Shown one piece after another: positions 9,716 to 21,399 of a DNA stretch of 64,000 nt. The notes beneath the pieces were generated by a model, which was not told the DNA's origin, searched no databases, and saw only the letters and a list, made by a program, of their open reading frames with translations. Source of the stretch: Alnus glutinosa (lineage: Eukaryota > Streptophyta > Magnoliopsida > Fagales > Betulaceae). Location of the stretch: NCBI RefSeq assembly GCF_958979055.1, contig NC_084893.1:26863487-26927486 (forward strand), read 5' to 3'. Both the position numbers and the translations under genes were made by a program. Position 1 is the first letter of the stretch. Each line of letters opens with the position of its first letter.

Positions 9716-12700
9716 ATGGCTCCTTCCCCATCTTTGCTTCCCATCTTCTTCATGATTACAGTTGCTTTCTTCTCTCTACTCCCACATGCTGCGAAACTGC
9801 CATTTCACCCTTCGGATGTGCTCCCTCTGCTGCCCAGACAGGCCTCGTGGCCTATCCTCAACTCGCTTTACAGCCCGGTGGACCTTCTGCCCAGCTTCGT
9901 GGGCGCTGCCTCGTCCCCGAACGACACTTTGGAGTGGAAAGGCGCGTGCTTTTATAAGAACAGGGCTTGGATGGAGTTCCACAACAAGAGCGGCACTGAA
10001 TTTGGCGGTGGTACCCTTCACATTAAGGTCTGGAATTTGAGCTTACTTGCTTGCTTTCTTTTGTTTTGTTGGATTCTGGAGTGTTGGGTACCTGGGCATT
10101 GTAGTTGGATTTTGCTGATGTCTGGAATTGAACTCGGAATTTTTTTTATTTTTTTTTTGGGTTTATTTTGCTTGTTTTGTTTGAGTTTAGCTGGTTTTGT
10201 TGTAATTTGGAGTATTGGGTATCTTAGTTTGGCAGTGGGACCCTTCGCATCAACCTCTTCAATTGAAGTTACTTTTTATGGGATTGTTCTGCTTGTTTTC
10301 TTCGGTTTTAGTTGGATTTTGGAGAATTGGGTATCTGGGTATTCTACTTGAATTGAAATGGTGTCTGGAATTGAACATAGTTTTATGGGTTTATTTTTCT
10401 TGTTTTGTTTGAGCTCAGTTGGTTTTATTTTAATTTGGATTATTGCAAATCTGGGTATTGTAGTTGCATTTATTGGTGTCTAGTGTTAAATCACTACTTT
10501 TTTCGAAAGCTTAAGCTCAAAGGAAATTATGGATTTAGCCATTTAATTTATATTCTAACACTCCCTTTCACGAGTCGACTCAAACTATCCATTAATAAGT
10601 GAGGCACAACATGTGAAATATTTAATTGAAATGAGAGGTGAATGAAGGAAACAAAGTTTGAACTCATGGCGTTTGTCTTTGATATCATGTTAAATTACAA
10701 CTTTTTTCAAAAGCTTAAGCTCATAGGAAATGATGAATTTAATAATTTAATTTATATTCTAATATCTGGAATTAAACGTAGTTTTATGTGTTTGTTATGC
10801 TTGTTTTGTTTGAGTTCAGGTGGTTATGTGTAATTTGGAGTATGGAGTATCTAGGTATTGGATTTATTGAACTTCTGTAGCTGAATTTGGTGGTGGGACC
10901 ATTCACGTCAAGTTCTGGGATGAATTTAATCTAGGTTGTTTTTGCATGGTTTCTCTGAATTTAGCTGGTTTTAGTGAAACTCAGAATTTTGGGTATCTGG
11001 TTATTGTAGTTGTTGAACTTTATTACTGGTCTGGAGCTGATCTTCTTTGGCTGTTACTTTGATGGGCAAGTCTGAGGGTTTGTGGTCTGGAAGATAATTG
11101 ATTAGAGTTATAGTTTGTTTTACAATTCAGCTGTAGTTGGTTTATATTTTCGTTATGTTCCTGGGTTTAATTTTAAATAAAGAATATTGCAGTATTTGAT
11201 CATATGAGTATTCCTGAGGTCTTTCGTATTCATAGGTTGTTAGAAGGCTGGTGGTCCAAGACATACCTCCTTTGGCTAGTGGTTAAGTTCTTATGTATTT
11301 GTTAATTGTCTGCAATTTTGGGTTACTAGGTATCTTAGTGCTTTTGTTATTGGGTGCTACTGCATGAATCCGAACTTGTACATATCTTTTTCCAGTAATT
11401 GGTTGAATATTTTCAGGATAAATCCCAAATATGGATTGTTGTACTACCTTTATTCTTTTTGTTGATGTTGTTTATATATTGGAGCATTGCTTTTTCTTGG
11501 TATCAAGTTAATGAACTTTGCTGTACATATTTGAATAATTCATGGTTTCATTTGATAGCTTATTTGTGGATTTGGCACCTTTCTCTTGTGGTCTTGCTCT
11601 GTTCCTTTTCTGTTTACGTTTTTGTTTAGTCTACCTGGTTTCTTGGATGCCTTGATGATGTAGGACAAACAATGACCACAAAAATCACACAGCAAAAGTA
11701 GGGCAAAGAGAGGAGAAAGGAGAGAGAGAAGAAGCTAGAAAGAGAAGAGTCAGGAAAGAGAGAGAAGAAGCTAGGGGAAGAGAAAGAGAGAGAAGGGAAA
11801 TCAATTGCACATAATTTTTATTCCATCAAAGTCTTCCTCCATTGGAGTACAAAAGACACTTAAATAGACTAATGACTAAACCCTGGGCAACATTCATTTA
11901 TTGACTTATCTAATGTAAATTAGGACAAGACCCATTTATTGAATTGCCTAAAATAATTTAGGACAATCTTCTATTTATTGAATTACCAAAACAATCTAGG
12001 GAAACACTTAATACCACTGACTCTTGGAAATGGAATAAAATATAAAATTAAATACTAATAATTTGTTTCGCATCACTTGAGGGTTTTCTTCTGCATATTG
12101 TTTTGCATAAGTTGCTTAGATTATGCTATGGAGTGCTGTATTGAAACAAAGTAGTTTCTCTTCTAGGTGAAGAAACAATAAACTGTTAAGAATTATCTCT
12201 GTGCCTGTCCAGGTTAGCAATGCTCATAGTTGGACATGTATGGATCTTTATGTCTTTGCAACTCCATACCGTGTGTCATGGGATTATTATTTGCTATCTC
12301 GGGAGCATACATTTGAGTTTAAACAGTGGGAAGGGAAAGCTGAGTATGAATATGTAAGTTGCCACTTTTAGTTATTGAAGAGTCACTACTTGTTCTATTT
12401 TGTTTGAAGCATGACTATTGTGTTAGACGTGGCTTTTTCTTTCTATTTAATCAGGTGAAAAACAGGGGAGTTTCGATTTTCCTCATGCAAGCAGGCATGG
12501 TGGGAACTCTTCAAGCATTATGGGATGTATTCCCCTTATTTACAAACACGGGATGGGGTGAGAACTCTAATATAGGATTTCTCGAGAAGCACATGGGAGC
12601 TACCTTTGTACAACGCCCTCAGCCCTGGGTAACAAACATCAGTGTTGATGATATTCACTCTGGAGATTTCCTTGCGATATCCAAAATCCGTGGCCGATGG

Positions 12701-15700
12701 GGTGGTTTTGAGACCCTGGAGAAGTGGGTCAGTGGAGCATATGCTGGTCATACCGCTGTTTGCTTAAAGGATTCTGAAGGAAAGTTATGGGTTGGTGAAT
12801 CAGGGCATGAAAATGAAAAGGTAAAACAATGAAAAGCTGCTAAATGTAGTTATAATATAGTGTTCCTGATAGCATGTAACTTTTATTAGTGATGTCCTCT
12901 AAATATCATTATTTTTGTGGTATTTTCTTCTTCTAAATATCTTTTATAGATTATTAATATATCTCTTTCAGTAGTGTATATTGGAAAGCATCTGTGGCTG
13001 AGCTTTACTGCCAGATGTTCCAGTTGAAAATTCTGATGAGTTGAATTAATGGCCTTGGAAGCCACAAAACAAAACAGTGTTGGCAACATCTTCTGCCTAA
13101 TTTATAGACGTTCTGGTTTTGGTGTGTATTGAATATTGCTTTTCCATTTTATTTGGGCTTTACTTTTTGAGAAATGCTATATGCTATAATTCTATCTAAC
13201 ATTCATCCAACAAGGCTGACGTGGCACCCCAACAAACCCTTGGATTAATCCTTGTTAAGTAAAAAAAAGATCTAATGGTTGATTTGGAGTGCCACGTTAA
13301 CATTGTTGGACCATTGTAGGATAAAAATATAATATCTAGCATTACTTTTACTTTTTTCTCTCTTTTGAAATCTCACAATCCAGTCTGGTCTGCGAGCCTG
13401 ATCATTGATTCTGTGGCTTCTTTGCCCCTACCTTAAGAATTACTTTTGCTCCTGATCTGCACCTGCGAGGGGTTATGCGAAGCTTAATATGATGGTAGTT
13501 ATTTGGAAAATCCCATCCAAGCCAGTATTTTGTGAATATGTGAAACTTGTAGGAGTTTTATTTTGTTTGCTTTCTCTGTTATTGGTCGGTTGGCAGTGAG
13601 ATCTGTAAGGCTGATATCTGGGCACCTAATGGATAAAAGTCACGATCTTCCTGGTTTTGTGGTGGAAGGCAACTCTAACATGGTCATGAAGTAGGAGGTG
13701 AAAGCTTTGGATATTTTCCCTCTTGTAGGTCATTTCAGAGTGCCCAGCTACAAGCTCTAAGTTTGGCTTCTCTTGGTCAGATTTAAGTCACCTAGAGGTT
13801 GATTTCAGTGCTGGAGTGCTGTAAAAATTGCTAGGCTGCTTTTCTGGGACATATAATCCTTGGTAGTGGCACCATTTCTATCTTAAATCATGCTTCTTAG
13901 ATCCACTTAAGTTTCTTGCTCGGCATCTTAGTTCAATTTGCAGAAGCACTGTCCCCATTGATTGATTATACATTTTCTCACTTGATTTTCTTATTTTCTA
14001 GTTTCATCGAACTATATGGCTCTAAAAGAAAGCAAATGATTATCCTCTCTCTTTTTCATCAAGCTCTGAAGTCGCTCATTGTTAATAATCAGATGAACTT
14101 ATAGTTTCCCATAAATGAAATTAAGTTGCTTATCTTGGAGTGTCAGCAACTCACTCTCCCTCCACTCAAACTACAAATAATTGAATTTGAGTTGGGTATG
14201 AGGGCTACTTTCCTATGTAACTATGATTTGGAGTTAATGTGCGAGTGTTTTGCCTATCTTTTTTTGTTGTAGGGAGAAGATATAATTGCTGTGTTACCGT
14301 GGGATGACTGGTGGGATTTTGAGCTGAATAAAGATGATTCGAATCCCCATATTGCATTGCTTCCGTTGCATCCTAATACGAGAGCAAAGTTTAATGAGAC
14401 TGCTGCATGGGAGTATGCAAAGAGCATGGATGGAAAACCGTATGGTTATCATAATATGATATTCAGTTGGATAGACACTATAGACGGGAACTTTCCACCT
14501 CCCTTGGATGCTCATTTGGTATGTATATTTGAATGTTTGATTTTCAATTTAAGTTTGCAGTATAGTTAATGCTATAATCTTGACTTTGCTCTCCACTTCT
14601 GATTTTGTAAGCAGACTGATTTTTTACAATTTGCTGGGTTATTACTGCAACTATGATCCAGCTGACATCCTATTTATTGCTTTTGTCTTGTCAAAGTTGC
14701 ATTGAAGCCCTAAAACTCTGAATATTTTTTTGGTAGTTCCCTTAATAATGAGGATATCATGTCAACAAAGAGTCATTATTGGTCATAATTTTGGGTTCAT
14801 CAAAAACTTAACTAGTGCTTAAAAAGCTAGGGAGAAAAGACCTCATGAATTTGTTGGATTCTATCAAAATTTAAAAATCTTTCAATAGGATTGTGATTGA
14901 TAGATGTAATACAAAGTATCGTATTCACCACTGCTCAAGGAACTCAACTAGAAGAAGATGAAAGCTTAATAATACCTTTCCTGGTAGTCATGATAACTTT
15001 TATCAGTCACATTGCGATGCATATAAAGCCAGTTCTGCTCTTTAAAATGCACCTTTTGTTGTGACAGTTCTGCTCCCTCCCTCCCTCCCTCCTAGCTGAA
15101 CTATCTTAATTTTAAGAGGCATGCTTAGGTTATTGATTCTGACTGTTAAACTGTGATTCTGCAGGTGGCTTCTGTAATGACAGTTTGGAATCAAATACAG
15201 CCTGAATATGCTGCTAACATGTGGAATGAAGCCCTGAACAAACGCCTTGGGACTCAGGTATTATAACAACTTTTCCTCTACTTTTGATGTTATGCTTGTC
15301 AGGTTAGCTTATAGTGTTATAGGTCGAAGAAGTGGATTTTTTTTTTTTGATTTTATTTAATTTTTTTTACTGTAAAAGATGAAAAATAATGTATTTTTTC
15401 ATCCCTCGCATAGATGAATGGGTTGCATGTAAGTGGTTTGAAAAAAACAAACTTATCGTTATAGACCACATAAGGAATTTGTTAGCTGGAAATTCCAGGG
15501 TCATTCCTTCTATCTCTTAGACCAAACATAGATATTATGGCTTAACCTAAACCCTCACAGGTATCAGATCTGATGGGAAGACGATAAGAAGACAGTTGTT
15601 TGATCTTCTAGATCAAAGAACTGTCATTTTGGAAATTCAATGTGTCATTTATTATTCGTTGATTATCTGATGTAACTCGTTTTTCATGCAGAATCTTAGT

Positions 15701-16499
15701 CTTCCTGATGTTCTTGTAGAAATTGAAAAGCATGGGTTATCTTTTGATGAATTGCTGACTATTCCCGAAGAGGACGACTGGCTATACGCTGATGGGAAGT
15801 CAACGTCATGTGTTGCTTTCATTCTTGAAATGTACAAGGAGGCAGGACTATTTGATCCAATTGCTAGCTCTATTCAAGTCACTGAGTTTACAGTGAGTCC
15901 AACAATAATAATATGATTACTGTTTACTCCGGAGTAAAATGTCACTGATTGCATCATCTTAATAGTATTGGTTGATCAGTATATAATACATAAAGAAGAA
16001 ACAAGAATATCATATACATCATTGGAATTAATAAGAATTCTGCGGTTGTATTGATCATAGCATAAGGATATCTTACAGCCAAGATAGATTACCACCCCCT
16101 TTACCTCCTCTCCATTGTGTATTTAATAAACTTTATAATATTTAAAAAGCGAATTAGATTGTTACAGGTAAATGTGGATGTCCATTCAAGACTTTATCTT
16201 TTTAGGTGATTAAATGAAAACTCTCTTCCTAAGTAGTTTACAATTTTGATGTGTATTTATTTATTCTGCTACCGCAAATGCAGATAAAGGACGCTTATAT
16301 GCTCAAATTTTTCGAGAATAATTCAAGCCGTCTGCCAAAGTGGTGCAACGATGGGGACAATGTGAAGCTCCCTTTTTGTCAGATTCGAGGGAAGTATCGA
16401 ATGGAATTACCTGAGTACAATTCTATGGAACCATATATGCACATGAATGAAAGATGTCCGTCTCTGCCACCAAAATACTCAAGACCACAGAATTGCTAG
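9716..16499 (+). CDS. Gene X (copy 1): secreted/ER protein, possible permuted papain-like fold
   Basis: Seven exons (9716-10027, 12213-12353, 12455-12820, 14273-14518, 15165-15257, 15692-15892, 16284-16499), all phase 0 with GT-AG introns, give 524 aa. Residues 1-25 form a signal peptide (MAPSPSLLPIFFMITVAFF). The protein matches my memory of Arabidopsis At4g27020 and At5g54870, which carry an inositol trisphosphate 5-phosphatase label in annotations; I see no phosphatase signature. What is visible: SGDFLAIS at about 219, GHTAV with H250, an acidic WWDFEL segment, GYHNMIFSWIDT, and TSCVAFILEMYKEAG with C426. This order (Gly-Asp turn, His block, later Ser-Cys helix) resembles permuted NlpC/P60 or YiiX proteins, so H250 and C426 could be a catalytic pair. 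Function is unknown and the fold is inferred. The upstream in-frame ATG at 9515 lies in the leader and is not preferred. Confidence 0.9.
9996..10920 (+). repeat. Repeated copies of the exon 1/intron 1 junction inside intron 1
   Basis: The exon 1 3' end (GAATTTGGCGGTGGTACCC, 9998-10016, followed by CTTCACATTAAGGTCTGGAA) recurs inside intron 1. A diverged copy lies at about 10230-10260 (GGCAGTGGGACCCTTCGCAT) and a clearer one at about 10876-10920 (GAATTTGGTGGTGGGACC). Between them a unit containing TTTTGTTTGAG.TTAGCTGGTTTT and GGGTATCTGGGTATTGTAG repeats four or five times with drift. Intron 1 therefore grew by serial tandem duplication across the splice donor. Confidence 0.65.
11660..12065. 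other. Purine-rich stretch in gene X intron 1
   Basis: The sequence starts with a (GA)-rich block (AGAGAGAGAAGAAGCTAG repeated at about 11724-11790), followed by three copies of a CATTTATTGA(A/C)TT motif at about 11890-11970. It could be a solo LTR or another insert. I found no clean TG...CA termini or target duplication, so it is left unclassified. Confidence 0.3.
13172..13345. repeat. MITE in gene X intron 3
   Basis: Imperfect inverted arms: ATGCTATATGCTATAATTCT...CATCCAACAA, then GACGTGGCACCCC on the left; GAGTGCCACGTTAACA, then GTTGGACCATTGTAGGATAAAAATAT...CTAGCATTAC on the right. Total about 170 bp, non-coding. It lies in the part of intron 3 that X' has lost. Confidence 0.65.
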
Positions 16500-17168
16500 A
16501 GGTCTCTGTTTTTTATTTTTTTCGCTGGAATTTTTATACGCATGGATGAACCTCATCCCTGGCTTCTTAGCTGATAGGTCTACTCTGTATGGCATTGTTT
16601 GATATGATGGCATGAAAGATCCATATGGAAAGTATTTTGATTTCAGTTGTAAATATGCTGATCAGACAGTACAAAAGGAAGGCAATCAACTATTATTTTT
16701 TTTTTTTGATGAATAGAATCAACTATTAAATTGTTGTACAATATACATGATAGCTAGAAAATGAAGAGTGATTTGCATAGTATTAGTCCCTTTTAATCAT
16801 CTTTAATTTCCCATGTTAATGCTTCATTAATTTCAGTGCTCTTGAAGTTTTAATATGCTCTTGGAAATCTCATCCATTGTAAACACACTTTCACAATATT
16901 GAAGAGAAATTTGGTCAGTCAGGAGATTCAAGCGGCCATGGAGACAGCAGCTTCCACTTTTATCCCACAATCTCCTTTATTTGATGGCATGTCGTATTTT
17001 GAATTCGAGTTGCTCAATTACTGGATATCTTATACTAGAATATAATAGTCCGTAAACCTTTTAATTTGATCCTGCAATGCTTACACATGCTACCCTTGAT
17101 TTTTCAGAGTCCATAGTCGAGCTTGATTATATATTTGGGCTATATTTAATATTTATGTAGTCTTTTGC
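16500..17168 (+). other. Gene X 3' flank (copy 1) with the MULE empty site
   Basis: 3' UTR and downstream sequence of gene X. The 9-mer AAGTTTTAA at 16845-16853 is the undisturbed target of the MULE that interrupts the same place in copy 2 (47329-47337 and 54643-54651). Copy 1 ends near 17168 (TAGTCTTTTGC), where LINE sequence begins. Confidence 0.8.
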
Positions 17169-19614
17169 CTACGATTAGAGGTATGAGTCGATTTCTTCTA
17201 GGTGTAACAGTGAGTTGGTGGAGGCTGTTGAGCACCCCCGTCATTCATTATGAGTCCATTGTGCTGGAATTGCCGAAGGCTTGGGAATCCTTGGACAGTT
17301 CAGGAGCTTCACAGTTTGATGAAGAGCAAGTAGCCCCACTTTCTGTTTCTCATGGAAACAAAAGTGTACTCTGGAGTGGTACAACGATTAAGGTGTTCTC
17401 TAGGCTATGTGGGTATGGTTCAGATGGATCCTGTGGGGCGTAGTGATGGTTTGGCTTTCTTGTGGAAATCTGAGAAGGGAGTGGAGGTTATGAACTTCTC
17501 TCAAAGGCATTTCTTCGCTATAATTATCCTGATAGACTCGAATTTTTCTTGGACTTTCATCGGGTTTTATGGTCACCCTGACTGGGCTCTTCGTGAAAGC
17601 TCTTGGAAGCTCCTGTCACATTTGGGTAATTTGAGCCGGCCTGCACGGCTTTGCATGGGTGACTAATGAAATAGTCGCTCACAATGAGAAAGTTGGAGGA
17701 GTGGTCTGTTGTGAAGCCCATATGGATTGCTTTCGGTCCACTCTAGTGGACTGTAATTTGGGTGACTTGGGTTACCGTGGATCGAAGTTTACGTGGAGTA
17801 ACAAGCGGGATTCAACAAATTTTGTGAAAGAGAGGTTGGACCGTGCCGTAGCTTCTCCGGGTTGGTGCGCCAATTTCTCAAGTGCCTTAGTTGATGTTCT
17901 CCTAGTTAGTAATTTTGATCACAAGCCTCTTTGGATTTGGTTTGATGCGGATTTTTGTATTTCCTCTAGACTCTTCTGCTTTGAAGCTAAATGGAATATT
18001 GATGAGGAGTGCTCCACGATTATCCAAGATGTTTGGGGCAATGAGGAGGATGGGAGGGACTCAATGGAAGATACCATGCAGAACCTTTCAAGGTGCAAAA
18101 ATGCTTAACAGAATGGAGCAAGGTTAAGTATGGTGCTATGACCAAAACCATCAACCATCTTTCCAAGAGGCTGGGCCAGTTGCAGAGGATGGAGCACCCA
18201 GGCAACTTGGCAACCATAAAACAGGTACAAGGAAAACTTAATAAGCTTCTTGAAATGGAAGATATCAAATGGTGTCAGCGGGCTAAGAGACATTGGTTTA
18301 AAGACGGCGATCGAAACACTCAGTATTTCCACGCTTGGGCCAACCAACGTAGAAGATCCAATCATATAGGCTCAACAAAAGATCTTGAAGGTCAAGTGTG
18401 GACCCAGCCCGAGGAGATTGATAGGGCTTTTACACTCTATTTCCAGAATCTGTTTGAATCTAAAGGTGTTGTAGGCATTGACGAGTGCATCTCGGCAGTG
18501 GATTCCTAGGTCTCTCCCGACTTCAATACTATGCTGATAGCCAACTTCTCCCCTGAGGAAATTAATCAAGCTTTGTCCCAGATGCATTCTCTTAAGTCCC
18601 CGGGTCCAGACGGATTTGGAGTAAGCTTCTGCCAACACCATTGGAGGACGGTGGGTGATCGGGTAAGGGCTGCCATTTTGGATTTTCTAAATGAGGGTTC
18701 TTTTAATCCTTTGATTAATGAAACGTTCATAGCTTTGATCCCCAAAGTTGCTAATGCTTCTTCTATGAGTGAGTACAAACCAATAAGCCTCTGTAATATT
18801 ATGTATAAGTTGATAGCAAAAGTTTTAACCAATTGGTTGAAGCTTATGTTGCCATCCATTATTTCACAACACTAAAGCGCCTTTGTGCCGAGTTGAATGA
18901 TTACGAACAATGTGTTGATAGCATATGAAGCTCTGCACTCTATGAATACTCGTATGAAGGGTAAAAAAGGGTATATGGCTGTGATGCTTGATATGAAGAA
19001 AGCTTACGATCGGGTGGAATGACCCTTTCTTGAGGCGATGATGAGAACTATGGGGTTTACGGAGAAGTGGATCACTCTAATCATGACTTGTGTGAAGAGT
19101 GTGTCTTATTTTGTGTTGGTCAATGGTCATTCATATGGGAAGATCATCCCCTCCCGCAAGCTGAGATAAGGAGATCCGTTGTCACCATATCTCTTTTTGA
19201 TTGTAGCGGAGGGGTTGAGTTCTTTACTTTCTAAGGCGGAATCTGATCAACGCATCTCGGGAGTTCCTATTGTAGCAGGGGGCTATAGGCTTAGCCACTT
19301 ATTTTTTGCAGATGACTCTCTCATTTTTTGTAGGGCAAACTTTATGAAGTGGGGGAATCTTTTTCAAGTGTTGCAAACCTATGAGCGAGACTCAGGTCAA
19401 CAATTGATTGTTGCTAAGACTTCAATCTTCTTTAGAAAAAACACTCGAGCTGAACTCCGATCTTTTATCCGCACCTCAGCAGGTATTTCAGTTACTTCTT
19501 GTTTTGAGAAGTATCTAGGACTACCAGCCTTGGTGGGAAGATCTAAAACTCATAATTTTGTTGGAATTTGTTGTCGTGCGAAGAAAAAACTGGATGGGTG
19601 GAAGGAGAAATTTG
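17169..19614 (+). pseudogene. Decayed L1-type LINE (endonuclease + reverse transcriptase) at the duplication junction
   Basis: Non-LTR retrotransposon ORF2 remnant in several frames. Endonuclease pieces are at about 17250-18000 (SLMKSK, METKVYSG, the LGYRGSKFTWSNKRDS block and the FDHKP block), the linker region at 18093-18509, and reverse transcriptase at 18531-19620 (SPGPDGFG, the degraded stretch ending [52 protein letters not shown]). Several in-frame stops and frameshifts are present (for example after AVDS, ISQH and DRVE), so it cannot be active. It is truncated in the RT thumb region at WKEKF, where the copy-2 duplication begins. No poly(A) tail or RNase H is present. Confidence 0.88.
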
Positions 19615-19688
19615 CAATGCAAGATAACGTGTTTAATTTGCAAATGTATATATTCACAAATTAAACACGTATCTTGCATTGCAAATTT
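19608..19688. repeat. Snap-back inverted repeat at the LINE/copy-2 junction
   Basis: Arms 19608-19640 and 19657-19688 are perfect reverse complements apart from one extra A, around a 16-nt loop. The right arm is genuine copy-2 sequence (homologous to about 5500-5545). The left arm is an extra inverted copy joined to the LINE at an AAATTT overlap. Copy 1 lacks the left arm. Confidence 0.9.
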
Positions 19689-19782
19689 GCACTAAAATGA
19701 ATTCACATACCATGCATCATAAATTCTAGTAAGAAAATTAAACCATGTAAAAGAAGAAGAAGAGAAAAGAAAAGTCAGTGAC

Positions 19783-20372
19783 TCAGTGGGCTGTAATTTG
19801 AGAAGGGGTCTGAGTCTGTTCGGTCCAGTCACAGCTAGGATCACTCCAAGATCGGGGTCGCACTCCTAGCTTAAAGAACAACACCATCTCCAATGCCTCA
19901 AAAGCCTTTTGCTTATCCAAAAACTCATTCCACACGCCACTCACTATGTAGTAGTTATTGTCATAAGGTGGACGATGATGAGCAGCATGTTGTGAACGCG
20001 ACACGAGAAGTCTTGCATCTTGCGGAGCCACCACATGAGGCGGAAGTTGGCTCTTTGTTGTATGAGCCCAAGCATGAAATTGCTAGCTGAACATAATGCA
20101 ACTGGAGCATGCAGCAACGAAGCCATGAAAAACTAGGTCATTGAAAGCAAGGTTGATTGGGAACACTATGAAGGTCACGACATGAGCCAGGGCGTGCAAG
20201 TTGTTTGCAAATTGGCGCCTGGGTGATCGTCCATGGCCACTTATGGTGACTTTGGAAAGTCTTTATTTGGGCGCCAAAGAGTGGAGTTGAGGCATTGCCA
20301 TAGTTGTCAATACCCCAGTGGTAGACTCCGGACCCAAGGTTGGCTAACATGTAGCCAACCAAGCCTGCTAAA
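19783..20372 (-). pseudogene. FAD4 pseudogene (copy 2)
   Basis: Second copy of the FAD4 3' two-thirds. The C-terminal part, including the QHAAHH motif and the PPYDNNYYIVSGVW block, is in frame at 19783-20034. The middle part (YHWGIDNYG to HHKWPWT) is in another frame at 20138-20362, separated by a frameshift near 20217-20222 after KWPWTIT and by further substitutions. The first roughly 112 codons, with start codon, transit peptide and proximal promoter, are deleted: sequence equivalent to 6220 is joined directly to sequence equivalent to about 6683 at a run of G. It cannot encode a working desaturase. Confidence 0.93.
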
Positions 20373-20951
20373 ATGGGGACTATGGAAGTCTCTTAAGTGC
20401 ATGGTGGTGGATTTGTTTACGTTTTCTTGGACGACTTTGAAAAGAAGACACTCAAGTACACGAGTTTGGCAGCAAAATGCCAATGTTGCCTTGTGGTCCA
20501 TTTAACATGAAGGGTTATGATTTATTTGCTTATTTGGCATTGTTTAGAGCCGTTGGATTGGATTTGTTTTTGTTTATGAGGTTGGGATACTTCAAAACCA
20601 AAAGTAAATTGTGATTGGATGGTAGCTAATGAGCAAGTTGTAGCTTATGGTTTTTTCCATTAACAGCAGCTGAGGTATATTCGGGTCTTAAAAAGAATCT
20701 ACAACTTTCAGCAAATTTTTTTTTTTTAAAAAAAAGTGTTGATGTGACACATAAGTGAAACTGTTTTTGTATTTATAAGAATGTTTTGTGTTTTAAATGG
20801 ATTGTTGATGTATTTATCTTGAGAACGGATAACAAAAATACAAACAAACATAGTAAAATTTTATTGAATTTTTCATTTATTCAAGATCAATTTTGGAGTT
20901 GGTAAACTTAGTACCCACTAAGATAAAACTTATTTATCAAACATTATAATG
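20373..20951. other. Copy-2 spacer upstream of the FAD4 pseudogene
   Basis: Homologous to 6683-7083 (the FAD4 upstream flank) up to about 20795, then about 150 bp of A/T-rich sequence with no match to copy 1, then the small LTR element. No gene is seen. Confidence 0.6.
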
Positions 20952-21163
20952 TGTAAAATATATTTGAGAAAAATATGAAAGAGAAAAAGGGCGGAAGCAT
21001 ATAAATGACTACATTGTATTAAAGTAGTATATCTAACGCTATTACACATGTTTCTATTTATAGAGAGACAATGAGTAGTGAGCAAAAAACCCTAAACTAC
21101 ATAAGGCATGGAATAAACCCTAATAGGAAAGACATAATACGGTAAATATAAAATATTCTAACA
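20952..21163 (-). repeat. LTR (left) of the small LTR element
   Basis: TGTAAAATATATTTGAG... to ...ATATTCTAACA. Matches 22710-22935 with substitutions and small indels. Confidence 0.8.
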
Positions 21164-21399
21164 TCCCCCTTAAACGGGAAAAAGAAAGGGAAAACGGGAA
21201 CCATGTTGACAAGGTTTGGCCCATGTATGGGCTTTCTCGGCTGGCCTATTCAGCTTAGCTGGGCTGAAGGATTGGGTTATGTTTGAAATATTTTGGCCGG
21301 CTTGAATATATGGGCCAAGGAACTGAGTCTAACCTAACAAACTGTGGGTTGATGGGCTAGCCTATTCGGCTTAGCTTGCTGGATTGGTTCGATAATGTG

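Noticed and set aside
9515..10351. 278-codon gene starting at 9515 and running past 10027
   Set aside because: The upstream ATG lies in the leader and everything after the GT donor at 10028 is intron. The paralogue X' starts at the equivalent of 9716 and splices at the same place.
11660..12065. Solo LTR in gene X intron 1
   Set aside because: No matching TG...CA ends or target duplication could be defined; left as unclassified sequence.
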